Of a stretch of 55,317 nt of DNA, positions 1 to 9,659 are shown piece by piece (the stretch's first letter is position 1; the number at the start of each line of letters is the position of its first letter). Position numbers and translations under genes: made by a program. The notes beneath the pieces are model-generated. The model ran no database searches, had not been told where the DNA came from, and saw nothing but the letters and a program-made list of their open reading frames with translations. Source of the DNA: Bacillus sp. JCM 19058 (GTDB lineage: Bacteria; Bacillota; Bacilli; Bacillales_H; Bacillaceae_D); the NCBI GenBank assembly GCA_001310555.1, contig BAXO01000029.1:1-55317 (forward strand). The letters run 5' to 3'.

Positions 1-145
1 CGCCGAACGCACCTGCTCCTTCGCGTCACCGTCCGTGGAATCCGGGTGGAGCCCGGAAAAGAAGATCAACTCATTCGTCGCCACCACTTGGGCCGGCGCG
101 CCCGTCCAGGTTCTCAATATGCCATCTTTCTATCATCGCGAACAT
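1..145 (-). CDS. RidA/YjgF-like protein, 5' part only, frameshifted, cut by the window edge
   Basis: An ATG at 145 with a good ribosome site (GAGAGGAAGG) opens a frame reading MFAMIERWHIENL. After a one-base shift near 108 the minus strand continues GAPAQVVATNELIFFSGLH and PDSTDGDAKEQV to the window edge. The GAPAQVV...LIFFSG pattern matches the N-terminal beta-strands of the RidA family (YjgF/YER057c/UK114), whose members deaminate reactive imine/enamine intermediates. The catalytic Arg and Glu lie further downstream and are outside the window, so activity cannot be judged. The base composition is more GC-rich than the rest of the first kilobase. The family call rests on about 35 residues. 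Confidence 0.5.
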
Positions 146-904
146 CGCCTTCCTCTCAAATGAATATAATACTGTTGCAAGATCGACTATACACTCCACG
201 ACATACTAACGCATTCGCAAATCGCGTCCATCCAACAACAAAAAGAACTTTGTCAAAAGATAGGCTGTCCGCTTATATTCATTATGAAACCCATTATGAA
301 AACAGTGATTTTTGACAGCGTTTACAGTAATGAGCCGCAACCTTATCAATAAGGATGCATAAGAATCCTCTCCGAAAAAAAACTTTACTAGGGACTATAC
401 ACAGCAGAGTCCAGCGGACCGTGGTCTTTGACTTCCGCTTGTCTGTGTTATTCATTCTTTCTCGTAATAGAATAGTGTGCGGAGACAACCTCTTCTTTTG
501 TCAAATTTTATCATATCATCGATCCCTTAAGAGTTTCAAGAATTCCCTCATCTTCTTCGAATTCTTATCTCAGTATACATGAGTCAATTTCATAAGTCCT
601 ATTCTAAAAAAGCATAGAGGACACCGGTGTTGAAACGAACGTTTTAAAAAACGTTAAGCGACTTGCTCTAATAAACGTTCAGTAAGACGATCACAAGCGA
701 GTTTTACTCCATTTATTCCCCAATTTTACTCTACAGCAGGAACCCTGTCACTAAGCCAATAGCATAGAAGGAGACTTCACGACCATACCAGTCGCCTTTG
801 TCTTTTAAATTTGTGAAAAAGCTAGACATGCTTTTGCTTGCTTATAATTACGTAACATACCTTTTGTGTGTTTGCCTCATTTTTGTACTCAACTTATTCA
901 TATT
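146..904. other. Gene-poor stretch, no supported gene
   Basis: AT-rich, stop-rich sequence without a coherent protein. A 32-residue minus-strand frame (731-829) reads MSSFFTNLKDKGDWYGREV and ends in a hydrophobic tail. It lacks a clear ribosome site and may be a remnant of a small membrane protein. Frames between 46 and 582 look random and carry no recognisable motif. No tRNA or mobile-element ends were found. Confidence 0.4.
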
Positions 905-1093
905 CTACTCTTGCGTTCTCTCTTCCTGTTTTTCGTGAACCATAATCAATGCTTTGGCGGCCATACTTAGATAGCGCTCCCGGTTATAGGCAAAGACTAG
1001 TTTACGAGTAGGATTGGAATCAAGTTTGGCATACAACAGGTTGCTTTCAGAATCGTGGCGAAGGACCATATTCGGTACAAAGCAATTCTGCAC
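905..1093 (-). pseudogene. LysR-family regulator, C-terminal remnant
   Basis: About 62 residues that resemble only the last part of a LysR effector-binding domain. The stretch LVFAYNRERYLSMAAKALI fits the family's closing element, usually of the form 'l.l.w.k.ryls.aak.Fi', where the final strand and helix close the periplasmic-binding-like fold. There is no helix-turn-helix and no start with a ribosome site. The 140 bases upstream (1094-1232) do not continue the protein. I take it as the tail of a deleted regulator gene. The assignment is by pattern only. Confidence 0.4.
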
Positions 1094-1232
1094 GCGAAAA
1101 CAATGAACAGTGCTATTTAATTGAATAAGAGGTTACATAAAGCCCCACTTGTTTATATAGCTATCAGGAAGACGCCCCTCCCCTACCTGCTTTGCTCCGT
1201 AGGGCTATTATCAAACGGGTCGAGCACCCCTA

Positions 1233-1815
1233 TTACTCATCTATCGGTGTAGCATAAATAATGTAGCGATCTGGGGCAGGGCCGATATAAGAGAAAGGGT
1301 AGCAGGTCGATAGCGTTAAAATCTCGTCAGGCGCGGTCGAACGAATGACTGTCGTATCGTCCGCATCGACAATTTCGTAATCGACCATTTCATACGTAAA
1401 TGAGCCATAAGGCATTTCCACGACAAAATGGTCGCCAATTTCGAGCTCGCCAAAGCCGCGGAAAACGGAGTCGCGATGTCCTGACAATAGGATTTGATCG
1501 CTTTGACCCGGCAATACAGTCGACGTAAAGTGTCCGACTCCCCGGTCCAGCTCTTCCTCATCCGTACCGGAAATGATCGGCAGCTCCTGCTCGAGACGAG
1601 GAATTTGCAAGACACCGATGACGTCGCCATCAGCGAACTCCATCTCATCTGGCGTTTGAATTTCAGCTGTTTCGCTCGTTGAAGAATCCTTGTTCAGCAA
1701 TTCATGAGCTCGGTTAATGACTGACTTTGCTTCACTGTCGATTGATAAATTTCATAGCGCCATACAGTAGAAAGCCGATACCAACAATTAACAACAGCTG
1801 GGCAATCCTCTTCAT
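1233..1815 (-). CDS. Class D sortase, one frameshift
   Basis: Sortases are membrane-anchored cysteine transpeptidases that cut a sorting motif of secreted proteins and link them to the cell wall. The ATG at 1815 follows a GAGGTG ribosome site and starts MKRIAQLLLIVGIGFLLYG, an N-terminal membrane anchor. A one-base shift near 1745 joins it to the extracellular catalytic domain. The catalytic triad is visible: His in LLSGHRD, Cys in TLSTCYPF, Arg in APDRYII. Length (about 193 residues) and the TLSTC form fit class D, the subfamily of Bacillus YhcS. No substrate carrying an LPxTG-like tail was seen in the window, so its target lies elsewhere. It ends 14 bp before the acetyltransferase gene region and may be read through from it. 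Confidence 0.8.
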
Positions 1816-1829
1816 TCAAGCACCTCACT

Positions 1830-2393
1830 TTATTTATTCGTCAACTTCTTAATGATTCGAGCTGGATTTCCTGCTACGACAACATCGCTAGGGACATCCT
1901 TAGTGACGACTGAGCCTGAGCCGACAACGACCCGATCACCGATCGTAACCCCAGGATTAATAACCGCTCTGCCTCCAACCCAAACGTCATCACCAATCGT
2001 GACTGGTTTGGCAAATTCAATTTCTGTAATTCTCTCCTTTGAATTTAGAGGATGGCAGGCTGTATAAATATGGACTCCGGGAGCAAGCATACAATTTGTA
2101 CCGATTTTTACCGGAGCGGCATCAAGGATAATACAATCAAAGTTCGCATAGAAATTCTCACCAACGAAAATATTATACCCGTAGTCGCAGCGGAAGCTTG
2201 ACTCAATATGTACCTTCTCACCAGTATCGCCGAGTAACTCCTTTACAATACGGAGCCTTGCCTCAACGTTTTCCTCTGATGTATCGTTGAGGCGCCGCAG
2301 CTGCTTTTTAGCGGTCAGTCGATCGTTCGTCAGCTCAGAATGGTATGGGAAATACAGTTCCCCAGCAATCATTTTTTCTTTTTCGGTTTTCAT
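1830..2393 (-). CDS. maa: Maltose/sugar O-acetyltransferase
   Basis: Intact, 187 residues. It transfers acetyl from acetyl-CoA to the 6-hydroxyl of maltose, glucose or related sugars in the cytosol. The N-terminal Mac domain begins [14 protein letters not shown], as in Maa/NodL. It is followed by left-handed beta-helix hexapeptide repeats ([38 protein letters not shown]) and the closing [10 protein letters not shown]. The probable catalytic His is in YTACHPLN. Its ATG overlaps the stop of the upstream DUF817 gene as ATGA, implying translational coupling. This is one of the few genes in this part without a frameshift. Confidence 0.9.
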   Translation of the reverse strand: MKTEKEKMIAGELYFPYHSELTNDRLTAKKQLRRLNDTSEENVEARLRIVKELLGDTGEKVHIESSFRCDYGYNIFVGENFYANFDCIILDAAPVKIGTNCMLAPGVHIYTACHPLNSKERITEIEFAKPVTIGDDVWVGGRAVINPGVTIGDRVVVGSGSVVTKDVPSDVVVAGNPARIIKKLTNK

Positions 2394-3180
2394 ATGTTCA
2401 GACTCTCTTTCTCTATAGAAGTTTTTATCTGTTTTCCAGCTTTAACATGCTTTAATTGGGCAACGATAATGATACTAATTACGACGAGCAAAAACCACGA
2501 ACTGATTTTGCCGATATGAACGATATTCCACGAGCCTTCTTGATTCGGGTATTGCCATGCTCCGAAAAAGGTTGTGATATTTTCTGCAATCCAGATAAAA
2601 AAGCCGATGAGTATAAAGGATAAGCTTAACGGCATTTTAAACGTTTTACCGCCGAGATCATAGTGAACAAACGTGCGAAGGAAAATAAGAAACAACAAAA
2701 CCGTTAGCACCCAGCGGAAATCGTAAATAAAATGATGCGTAAAAAAAGTTAAAATAAATGAGCAAGCAAATGGTGACTGTTGTCCATCCTCGTGGCCAAC
2801 GAATCATTTGTAGATTCAAGCGTCGCCAAATTTGGCAAATATAGCTAGCCACACTCGCATACATGAAGCCACTGTACAACGGAACTTCGAAAACTTTTGT
2901 ATAGGCTGGCTCTGGATAAGACCAGGAGCATCTGCGTTTTAAACAGCTCTAATGCGAGTCCAATCAAGTGAAAGACACAAATGACCTTTAACTCGTCGTA
3001 GGTTTCCAATTTCGTCCAAATCAACACAATTTGAGCTAAAATACAAACGATAAGAATGAAATCGTATCTTGGGATAAATGGAATAACAACATACTGTGAG
3101 ATAGCCAATGCTGCAAAAATAATCACTGGAAAAATACAAGAAATTGCTTGAAGATAAGTAAAAATCAGTAATTTTTTCAT
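2390..3180 (-). CDS. DUF817 family membrane protein (YoaT-like), two frameshifts
   Basis: The reconstructed product is about 263 residues with some eight hydrophobic segments. It starts [19 protein letters not shown], passes through [16 protein letters not shown] (a recognisable DUF817 stretch) and ends with [22 protein letters not shown]817 is a family of integral membrane proteins of unknown function, represented in B. subtilis by YoaT. Shifts lie near 2870 and near 2735, the latter beside a run of seven A on the + strand. The stop overlaps the acetyltransferase start by four bases. No function is known and I infer none. Confidence 0.75.
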
Positions 3181-3234
3181 TTGGCTTCCTTTTCTATTGG
3201 AAATTCTTCTCCTGTCGCCTTCCCTTACTAGCGT

Positions 3235-3608
3235 CTACTCTTGCCACTCTAGCAATTCGATTCGGTTGCCGAAAGGGTCAGAAACGTAGCAGCGATTGGC
3301 ACCAGGTAGCCTGTCATCATCGGTATAATCAATTCCCGTAGCTTGCAAGTGCTGTTTTAGCTTTTCCAAGCCATTAATTTCAAAGGCAGGATGAGCTTTT
3401 TTTCGCTGGGGTGAAATCCTTCTGAATTCCAATGTGAAGCTGAATACTGCCAGACTGAAACCAAACCCCACCGTTCTTTTTTAAGGACTCCGGCTTCTCA
3501 ATTTCGCGAAATCCTAAGGTTGTGGAAAAAAAATGCTCTTGCCTTTTCTTCACTACCTGCTGGAGCAGCTAGCTGAACATGATCGACCGCTTTAAACGTA
3601 AACGACAT
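3235..3608 (-). CDS. VOC/glyoxalase-fold protein, two frameshifts
   Basis: Begins MSFTFKAVDHVQLAAPAGS at the ATG at 3608. After shifts at homopolymers (about 3527 and 3393) it continues LGFREIEKPESL, GGVWFQSGSIQLHIG, KKAHPAFEINGLEKL and ends DPFGNRIELLEWQE. This is the vicinal-oxygen-chelate fold: two beta-alpha-beta-beta-beta modules with metal ligands expected at the His of DHVQLA, the His of QLHIG and the Glu of RIELLEW. The family includes glyoxalase I, dioxygenases and fosfomycin/bleomycin resistance proteins. The substrate cannot be told from sequence. Length (about 124 residues) is normal for the family. Confidence 0.7.
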
Positions 3609-3651
3609 TGCTTTTCCTCCTTCATACTACATTCTTTTTGTTATGAAAGCC

Positions 3652-4424
3652 TCAAGCAAAGGCCAAGGGATGACCGCTTTTAAAAAAAATGAGCAATCGT
3701 ACCCCTTTTCCAACTGGATATCGAAGCTTCGTTTTTCTTTTTTTGCTCAGCTGAACAATGAGTTCAGAAACGTCCCGTGGATCAGCTGCCCCTGCTTGTG
3801 CTTCTTCAGCCTTCTTATAAAGAGTATTCATTTGTTTATTATATTCTGGTATTGCCTGTTTCCGAGATACGGCAGCAAGCCCTTTCTCCCAAATCTTTGT
3901 ATGATAGGAGCCCGGTTGAATTAAAATGACCTGAATGTTATGAGGTAGCAACTCGAATCGCAAGGATTCTGTAAAGCCTTCCAATGCGTATTTAGACGTG
4001 ACGTACGGTGCCAGACCGGGAAAGCCGAAACAGCCACTAACACTACTAATGTTTATAATTTTGCCGTTTCGATGGGCTCTCATCAAAGGTAAAAAAAGCT
4101 TTAGTTACGGCAATCACGCCAAATAAATTCGTATCCATTTGCGCCTTCCAGTCAGGAAGCGCAACGCCTTCTGTCATTCCGCCAAGACTGTAGCCGGCAT
4201 TATTAACCAAAAGGTCCAATTTTCCAAACTGTTCAACGATGTTTGTTTGAACTGTTTCAATATGCGCTTCGTTAGTCACATCCAATTCAACGATTTCAAT
4301 GTGTTGACGTACACCTTGCTTTTTTTGCTGCTGCTAAGAGCTCCGCTTGCTTGTTTAAATCCCTCATGCCTGCGTAATAGCCAAATCCGCTGTTTGTTCC
4401 TGTCACTAAAGCAATGTTTTTCAC
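3652..4424 (-). CDS. Short-chain dehydrogenase/reductase, frameshifted and with an internal gap
   Basis: The GTG at 4424 starts KNIALVTGTNSGFG, the TGxxxGxG dinucleotide-binding loop. NNAG appears in LDLLVNNAGYSLGG, and the catalytic Ser and YxxxK are in IINISSVSG and APYVTSKYALEG. PG follows in ILIQPGSYHTKIW. Shifts lie at runs near 4318 and 4090. Between GFG and MRDLNKQAEL the usual helix and second strand (roughly 15-17 residues) are missing, because GFG is followed at once by YYAGMRDL. The substrate is unknown. The enzyme class is certain, but a functional gene is doubtful because of the gap. Confidence 0.75.
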
Positions 4425-4436
4425 AATCCCCTCACC

Positions 4437-5203
4437 CTATTCCCTGTAGCTTGTAACACCTTCTCGTGTTTTCGCTAGAGTTCTTTTCAATTCGTTTTCA
4501 TCGGTGCCTTTAATCTCTGCAACCTTTCTTAAAACATCAGGAAGGAATTTCGGTGTCGTGAACCGGCCAGCAAAATTATGCTCAAACGTCCAAGGGCCAT
4601 CCGTCTCAATCAAGAGCTGGGATGTAGCACTGCCTTAATAAGCTCCTGATCACGCTGGCGATAACAAACTTCGGGAGTAACTGAAACGTAGCTGCCATTA
4701 GCAATAATATGTTCGACCACGTTCTCGGGCGCCTTTAGCCAATGGAAGTGCGAGTTTCTGATGTGATGCTTTTTTAACAGTTTCAGTGCGAGTACCGCTT
4801 TATCATGCACTGCATGGAGGGCAACCGGAAGCTTGTTTGCTTTTGCAATGGACAGACAACGGGAAAGAAATTCCTGATAGGCCTCAAATGGCTCAGAGAG
4901 TGTGGGAAGAGAATAATGAGGCAAACCAACTTCGCCAATGGCACTAATTTTATCGGCCTCTGCTTTGAGAAGTCTGCACCATTCAAGAAAATCACGGTCA
5001 GAAGGTAATGGGAATTCGGGGTGAAAGCCAATAGCTGCATAAACAAAATTCGGATGCTTTTGCTGGAGCTCCAAGGTTCGATAGGAGGATGCTAAATCCG
5101 TAGAAACGGCAACTACTCCAGCTACACCAGCCGCACGCCAATCCTCGAGCATAGCTTCCGTCAAATTGTATTGCTCCAAGTGAATATGGGCATCAATCAG
5201 CAT
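4437..5203 (-). CDS. TatD-family metal-dependent hydrolase, one frameshift
   Basis: TatD proteins are amidohydrolase-fold enzymes, several of which are DNases. The N-terminal DAHIHLEQ supplies the first metal ligands (DxHxH), AIGEVGLPHY the bridging Glu, LPVALHAVHDK and NSHFHWL the next histidines. After a one-base shift near 4615 the strand continues LLIETDGPWTFEHN with the final metal-binding Asp and ends at 4437. Total about 255 residues, normal for the family. It starts at an ATG at 5203 after GGAGGAGG. The next gene downstream (the SDR) begins 12 bases later, so they may be co-transcribed. Confidence 0.8.
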
Positions 5204-5335
5204 CGTCTTCCCTCCTCCTTTAGTGTACCATGCTTTTAACTTTTCGGGAAAAGGATTTTACTATTTCCCGGGTGAGCGCAGGATATGACAGATTTAGGCT
5301 GAAATCGCTTTTAAATTGCGCTTCATTCGACAAAA

Positions 5336-5373
5336 ATACAGTCCCAGCCTTTATACAAGCGCTGGGACTGTAT
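5336..5373 (-). terminator. Intrinsic terminator after the nitroreductase gene
   Basis: A perfect 13-bp inverted repeat (ATACAGTCCCAGC / GCTGGGACTGTAT) with a 12-base loop. On the minus strand it is followed by ATTTTTGTC. It lies 12 bases past the nitroreductase stop. Confidence 0.8.
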
Positions 5374-5384
5374 CCTTTTGTCGA

Positions 5385-5982
5385 TTATTTCGCAACCTTT
5401 ATCCGGTTTTCCAAATTAAATTCTTTTTCTCCTGGCTCAGCGACTGGCTTGCCGAATGGCATTTGCGCCAACAGCTTCCAATTAGCGGGGACTCCCCACT
5501 CTGCTTTCACCTGCTCGTCGATAAGAGAGTTGTAATGCTGCAAGGAAGCACCTAGCCCTTCTTGTTTAAGAGCCGTCCAAATAACAAGTTGAAGCATACC
5601 GGAAGATTGGTTTGACCAGATTGGGAAATTGTCTGCGTACAAAGCAAAATCCTTTTGTAGAGCCGCAACACCATCTTGATCCTCGAAGAAAAGAATCGTT
5701 CCGTAACCATTTTTAAAAGCATCCATCTTTTCTTGAGTTGGCGCAAAATTGTCAGCAGGGACGATTTTTTTTCAACGTTTCCGTAGTAAGCTCCCAAAAC
5801 TTATCATGCTGTTCCTTAAGCAAGATTAGTACTCGTGAGGTTTGGGAATTAAACGAAGATGGGGTATGCTTTACCGCAAATTCGACTAATTCTTCAATTC
5901 TTTGATCGGAAATCACGCTCTCTTTGCTAATGGCATAATAGGAACGCCTGTCTTTAATTGCTTGATAAAAATCAGTCGCCAT
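5385..5982 (-). CDS. Nitroreductase-family FMN oxidoreductase, one frameshift
   Basis: Starts MATDFYQAIKDRRSYYAIS. The DRRS motif is the FMN phosphate-contacting region, and TPSSFNSQTSRVLIL is the second FMN contact. A shift at a run of T (5764-5771) joins it to PADNFAPTQEKMDAF and GYGTILFFEDQDGV. The part LYADNFPIWSNQSSGMLQL and ALKQEGLGASLQHYN is typical of the small YdgI/YfhC-type nitroreductases. These homodimeric enzymes reduce nitro compounds, quinones or related acceptors with NAD(P)H. The C-terminal FGKPVAEPGEKEF supports this subfamily. Total about 198 residues. The physiological substrate is unknown. Confidence 0.8.
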
Positions 5983-6008
5983 TGGTTTCTCTCCTTTTAT
6001 TTATATAT

Positions 6009-6030
6009 TTACTAAACAAATGTTAGTTTA
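6009..6030. promoter_or_regulatory. Possible operator upstream of the nitroreductase
   Basis: TTTACTAAACAAATGTTAG carries the dyad ACTAA / TTAGT, about 30 bases upstream of the nitroreductase start. Nitroreductase genes of this kind are often controlled by dyad-binding redox or TetR-type repressors. Which regulator would bind here is unknown. Confidence 0.3.
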
Positions 6031-6192
6031 TCATTTTTGTGGGCAACAGTCTACTATTTCATTTTTTTATTGTGTCACTGGACATTAACTTATACTCTGA
6101 GGAGCTGAAAAGCGATGGAAAGACGAACAAGGAACGCGATGCCTCCAACAAAATAAAGCAGCAAAACGTTATACTTATGAAGGAGGTGTACA

Positions 6193-6711
6193 ATGAATTA
6201 TAATGACGCGATGGACGCTGTTGCTGAAGGAGATGTAGCAGCGCTTGAAACGTTGTATGAGGAGTTTCGTTATATTGTATATTCATTAGCACTTGCAATA
6301 GTAAGAAATCATACGGTTGCCGAAGATATTCTTCAAGAAACCTTCCTAAGAGTCTATGAAAAGGCGGAAACCTATCAAACGGGAACAAACCTGAAAGCGT
6401 GGATTGCATCTATCGCACGGAATTTGGCTTATGATGTTTTACGACGAGAAAAAAAACAAATTAGCGGTGTAATGAACGAATCATATAACACTATCGAGTC
6501 CTTAGTTGTACAGAGATTAGAGCTAACCGAAGCGCTTCTCCGACTGGGAGAGGCTGAAAGACAGATCGTCGTCCTCTACTTAGTGGCAGGACTTAAACAT
6601 GCTGAAATTAGCGTATTGCTTAGTATTCCTGCCGGAACAGTACGATGGAAATATCGTCAAAGCCTGTCTCGATTAGCTGAAATGTTAGGAGATGATAAAC
6701 ATGAAGAATAG
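6193..6711 (+). CDS. ECF-type RNA polymerase sigma factor
   Basis: Intact, 172 residues, ATG at 6193 after a strong AAGGAGGTG. Region 2 runs from LYEEFRYIVYSLALAIV through AEDILQETFLRVYE to TNLKAWIASIARNLAYD. Region 4 is RQIVVLYLVAGLKHAEIS followed by PAGTVRWKYRQSLSRL, a helix-turn-helix for the -35 element. ECF sigma factors direct transcription of small stress or envelope regulons and are usually held by an anti-sigma factor encoded next door. Here the next gene overlaps by 11 bases and is only a stub, so control may be abnormal. Its target promoters are not evident from the window. Confidence 0.9.
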   Translation: MNYNDAMDAVAEGDVAALETLYEEFRYIVYSLALAIVRNHTVAEDILQETFLRVYEKAETYQTGTNLKAWIASIARNLAYDVLRREKKQISGVMNESYNTIESLVVQRLELTEALLRLGEAERQIVVLYLVAGLKHAEISVLLSIPAGTVRWKYRQSLSRLAEMLGDDKHEE

Positions 6712-6866
6712 ACCGTTAATCTTCGAGCTAAAAGATGAGCTCACTCAAAATACTCCTGATGTGTGGGAAGAAATTAGAAAAAAAAGTCGCTCGAAACATT
6801 GCTGATCGGCTGCTTCAGGAACTCGATGGAACCCCTTCCCCTCAAGGAGATTGTTTGCTGAAATAA
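6701..6866 (+). pseudogene. Stub in the anti-sigma position
   Basis: An ATG at 6701 overlaps the end of the sigma gene and reads MKNRPLIFELKDELTQN, then DVWEEIRKK. After a shift at a run of eight A (about 6778-6785) it continues VARNIADRLLQELDGTP and stops at 6866. Overlap with an ECF sigma gene is the normal place of an anti-sigma factor. Even repaired, the product is only about 55 residues, without the zinc-binding HxxxCxxC motif or a membrane helix. It is either a truncated anti-sigma gene or a short peptide with an unknown role. Confidence 0.5.
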
Positions 6867-6895
6867 GGATGGTGTGAAACACCATATTTTAAAGC

Positions 6896-7659
6896 ATGGA
6901 GCGTGATAGATCAATGCAATCAAATGACTTTAACCTTAAATGGGAAAACGACGAAAAATCCAAATTACTGGAACAAGTTGAAAATCAGTATGACGAATCA
7001 ACCTGGATGGAAGCTGTTAAAAGGTATGAGGAAGCCTTGGCCAAACAGCCGGATCATCCCGAATATTTACATTCTTACGGATATTTGCTACAGCTGAAGC
7101 CAAACGATTGCTACGCGAAGCGGCCAAATGCTATCAAAAAGGGATAGAAAGTGATTTAAGTAAGGAAAAATATTCTTGGATAAGCGATAAATTACACGCC
7201 CAACTAATTCAAGTTCGTGGACAGCTTTTTGAGGCTCATAAATCTATTGAGTTCTACAAGAATCAGATAGGTGAGTCGCCAGAGGAGCCAAAAAACTATT
7301 GCTTTTTAGTTCAATGCTATCTTCAAGTAGATCAAATTCATGAGGCAAAGAAAGTATTTCAGGCAGGAATCAAGCTTTTCCCAGTTCATGCTTTGCTGAC
7401 TTACTTCGGTGGTGAAATCCATGCACGCTTCGGTCACATAGAGGAAGCGTTAATGGCATGGGAAAAGTCCGCCACTCTCGATCCACAGCTTGTTGATGGG
7501 CGATTTAGCCGAGCATTCTTGCTTGAGCGAGAGCAGCGTCTTGACGATTGCGCACAGGAATGGAAGAACATAATTGAATTTATGAATAAGTATGGCTTAA
7601 ATGACGATCTCCCGCGATGTGAGCTAGATCGAATCGAAAAACAAATGAGAAATAATTAA
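6896..7659 (+). CDS. Tetratricopeptide-repeat protein, one frameshift
   Basis: About 253 residues in all. Helical repeats of TPR type are visible: WMEAVKRYEEALAKQPDHP near residue 40, AAKCYQKGIESDL near 80, EAKKVFQAGIKLFPVHAL near 145, and HIEEALMAWEKSATLDP near 180. A one-base shift near 7095 separates the first repeat from the rest. The start could also be the ATG at 6914; neither has a strong ribosome site. TPR proteins are scaffolds for protein-protein contacts. No catalytic domain or signal peptide is seen. It may belong to the sigma-factor transcription unit. Confidence 0.7.
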
Positions 7660-7710
7660 GCTTAGTTAGGAGCATTACTTCTCTCTCCCTACCTAAAGCG
7701 AAGAGGAGCA

Positions 7711-7735
7711 TAGGTGGGGGCAAATTCCCCCTAAT
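7711..7735. terminator. Possible bidirectional terminator
   Basis: GGGGG-CAAATT-CCCCC hairpin (7716-7731) lies between two convergent genes, 52 bases past the TPR stop and 120 bases past the permease stop. There is no strong T run on either side, so it is weak as a terminator. Confidence 0.35.
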
Positions 7736-7854
7736 TCAGGATTAAAACTGAAACGAACTCGCCCCTTGCCCTGTGCTTCCGATGCTCTTCACTTTTATCA
7801 TGATCAAAGTATTGATGCTCACGTTTTCAAGTAATGACATCGGCTCCGCTTAGA

Positions 7855-8748
7855 TTAACCTTTAACAGAGCCAGCCGTCATTCCTTTCACAATTTGGTTT
7901 TGGAAAAATATATAAACCAAAACGACTGGAATAATTGTAATGACAATTCCTGCGCTGATTAAGCCATATTCGCTTGAATATTCGCCTTGAAAGTTTGCAA
8001 GGCCAAGCGGTAAAGTCCGCCATTGATCGGTGGCAATTAAAACGGTCGCAAAGATATATTCATTCCAAGCACCGATAAAGTCTAGGATGCAAGCGTAGCC
8101 AAGGCCGGTTTACTAATAGGCAAAATAATAGAGAAGAAAATCCTCCAATAGCTGCATCCATCAATGATTGCAGCTTCTTCTAATTCTTTAGGAATAAGCT
8201 TCATAAAGCCGACTAGTAAAAAAAACAGCTCTAGGAAGCCCAAATACTGTGTACACAATGATTAAAGCCCATAAACTGTCGCGCAGCCCTAGATTGCTCA
8301 TTTTTAAAAAGGTAGGCAGTAACAGTGCCTGCATCGGGACAGCAAGTCCTAAAGCAAAGAAAGCCCACAGCAATGAATTCCCACGAAAAGTAAAGCGTGC
8401 GATAACATATGAAACCATAGAGGCCAGAATTAATGTAAAGACGACAACTGCAATGGCTACGATTAAACTATTCCAAAAATAAGAGCCGATATTGGCGGAG
8501 CTCCAAGCTCTCACGTAATTGTCCAAGGCAAAAGACTCTGGTAAGGAGAAAGGATTTGCGAATATTTCTCGATTGGACTTAAAAGAGCTAATAAATACCC
8601 AAGCAAATAAAGCTAAGGAGAGTAAGGCATAACCCCATAGAAAGCCGTATTTCGTTATAAATACAATGGTTTTTCGAAGCTTTTGCTCACGCCCTGAATG
8701 AACAGAAGGCTCAACGTTAAGCAATTTTGGTTCTGTTTTTTCTTTCAT
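7855..8748 (-). CDS. Carbohydrate ABC transporter permease, MalG type, frameshifted
   Basis: The second membrane subunit of a sugar importer, about 298 residues with six membrane segments. The N-terminal part is MKEKTEPKLLNVEPSV, with the first segment at WGYALLSLALFAWVFISSF. The permease loop reads LEEAAIIDGCSYWRIFF then ILPISKPALATLA, the EAA motif that docks on the ATPase. It ends FFQNQIVKGMTAGSVKG, the standard C-terminus of MalG/AraQ/MsmG proteins. Shifts lie near 8220 (a run of A) and near 8090. It is last in the unit beta-helix enzyme / binding protein / permease / permease. Confidence 0.85.
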
Positions 8749-8761
8749 GCTTGCTCTCCTC

Positions 8762-9635
8762 CTACTCTTTCCTTGAAGTGAGGCCTTTGACGATCAGCGT
8801 GATGGCAATGGCTATACACATGATGCTCATCGCAATGGCACTTCCAAATCCGTAATTCAACCTTCTGAACCCCTCGTTATACATATAGGTTCCTGTTACT
8901 TCCGTTCGATGTGACGGTCCGCCCTCCGTCAAAATCAAGACAAAATCGAACTGCTTAAAAGCATTCGTGATCGCTAAAACTAAACAAATCACGATAATAT
9001 TAGAAATCATAGGGACGATGACACGAGTTAACTTTTGCCATGCGTTTGCTCCATCTATTTCGGCGGCTTCGAGCACTTCTCTAGGCACTCCTTGCAAGCC
9101 GGCCAGTAATATAATCATCATTAAGCCGACCTGTGACCATACTAGCGGCATGGAAACAGCTGTCATCGCAGTGGATGTCTCCTGAAGCCAGCTCTGGGTC
9201 AAATGCCCTAATCCAATCGCTCTTAACAAGGAATTAAGAATACCGAAATTCGTTTCATAAATAAAATAAAACATTAAGGCAATCGCAACCGTAGAAATGA
9301 TCACCGGAACGAAATAAACGGTACGCAAAAACTTAAACCCTTTCACTTCAGTAAACAAAAGGTAAGCAAGTATTAATGCAATCGGTATTTGAATAAATAC
9401 TAATAAAATCAATAAATAAATCGTATTAAATAAGGATTTGTAAAAGACCGGATCCTTTAACAGCTCGACATAGTTTTGCATGAACACAAAGTTCTTTTCT
9501 GAGATCGCATCCCATTCGAATAAGCTGTAGTAAAAAAACTTCACCGATTGGGCTGACAAAGAAATACGTATATAACAAAATAACAGGTGCCGTAAAGATA
9601 ACGATGACCAATCTTTTTTGTTTTTGCATCTCCAT
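8762..9635 (-). CDS. Carbohydrate ABC transporter permease, MalF/UgpA type, one frameshift
   Basis: About 291 residues with six membrane segments. It starts MEMQKQKRLVIVIFTAPVI. After a shift at a run of A near 9535 it continues FYYSLFEWDAISEKNFVF. The ATPase-docking loop is VLEAAEIDGANAWQKL followed by VIVPMISNIIVICLVLA. It ends SRKE, 13 bases before the next permease gene, so the two are co-transcribed and form the heterodimeric channel. Such two-permease systems normally use an unlinked shared ATPase (MsmX type); none is encoded here. Confidence 0.85.
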
Positions 9636-9659
9636 TGCGCTCTCCCCTCCCTCTAAAGA

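Noticed and set aside
46..315. 89-residue plus-strand frame at the left end
   Set aside because: It runs antisense to the RidA-like coding sequence and has no motif or ribosome site.
294..488. 64-residue minus-strand frame with Cys and Arg residues
   Set aside because: No continuation into a longer protein, no ribosome site and no family resemblance.
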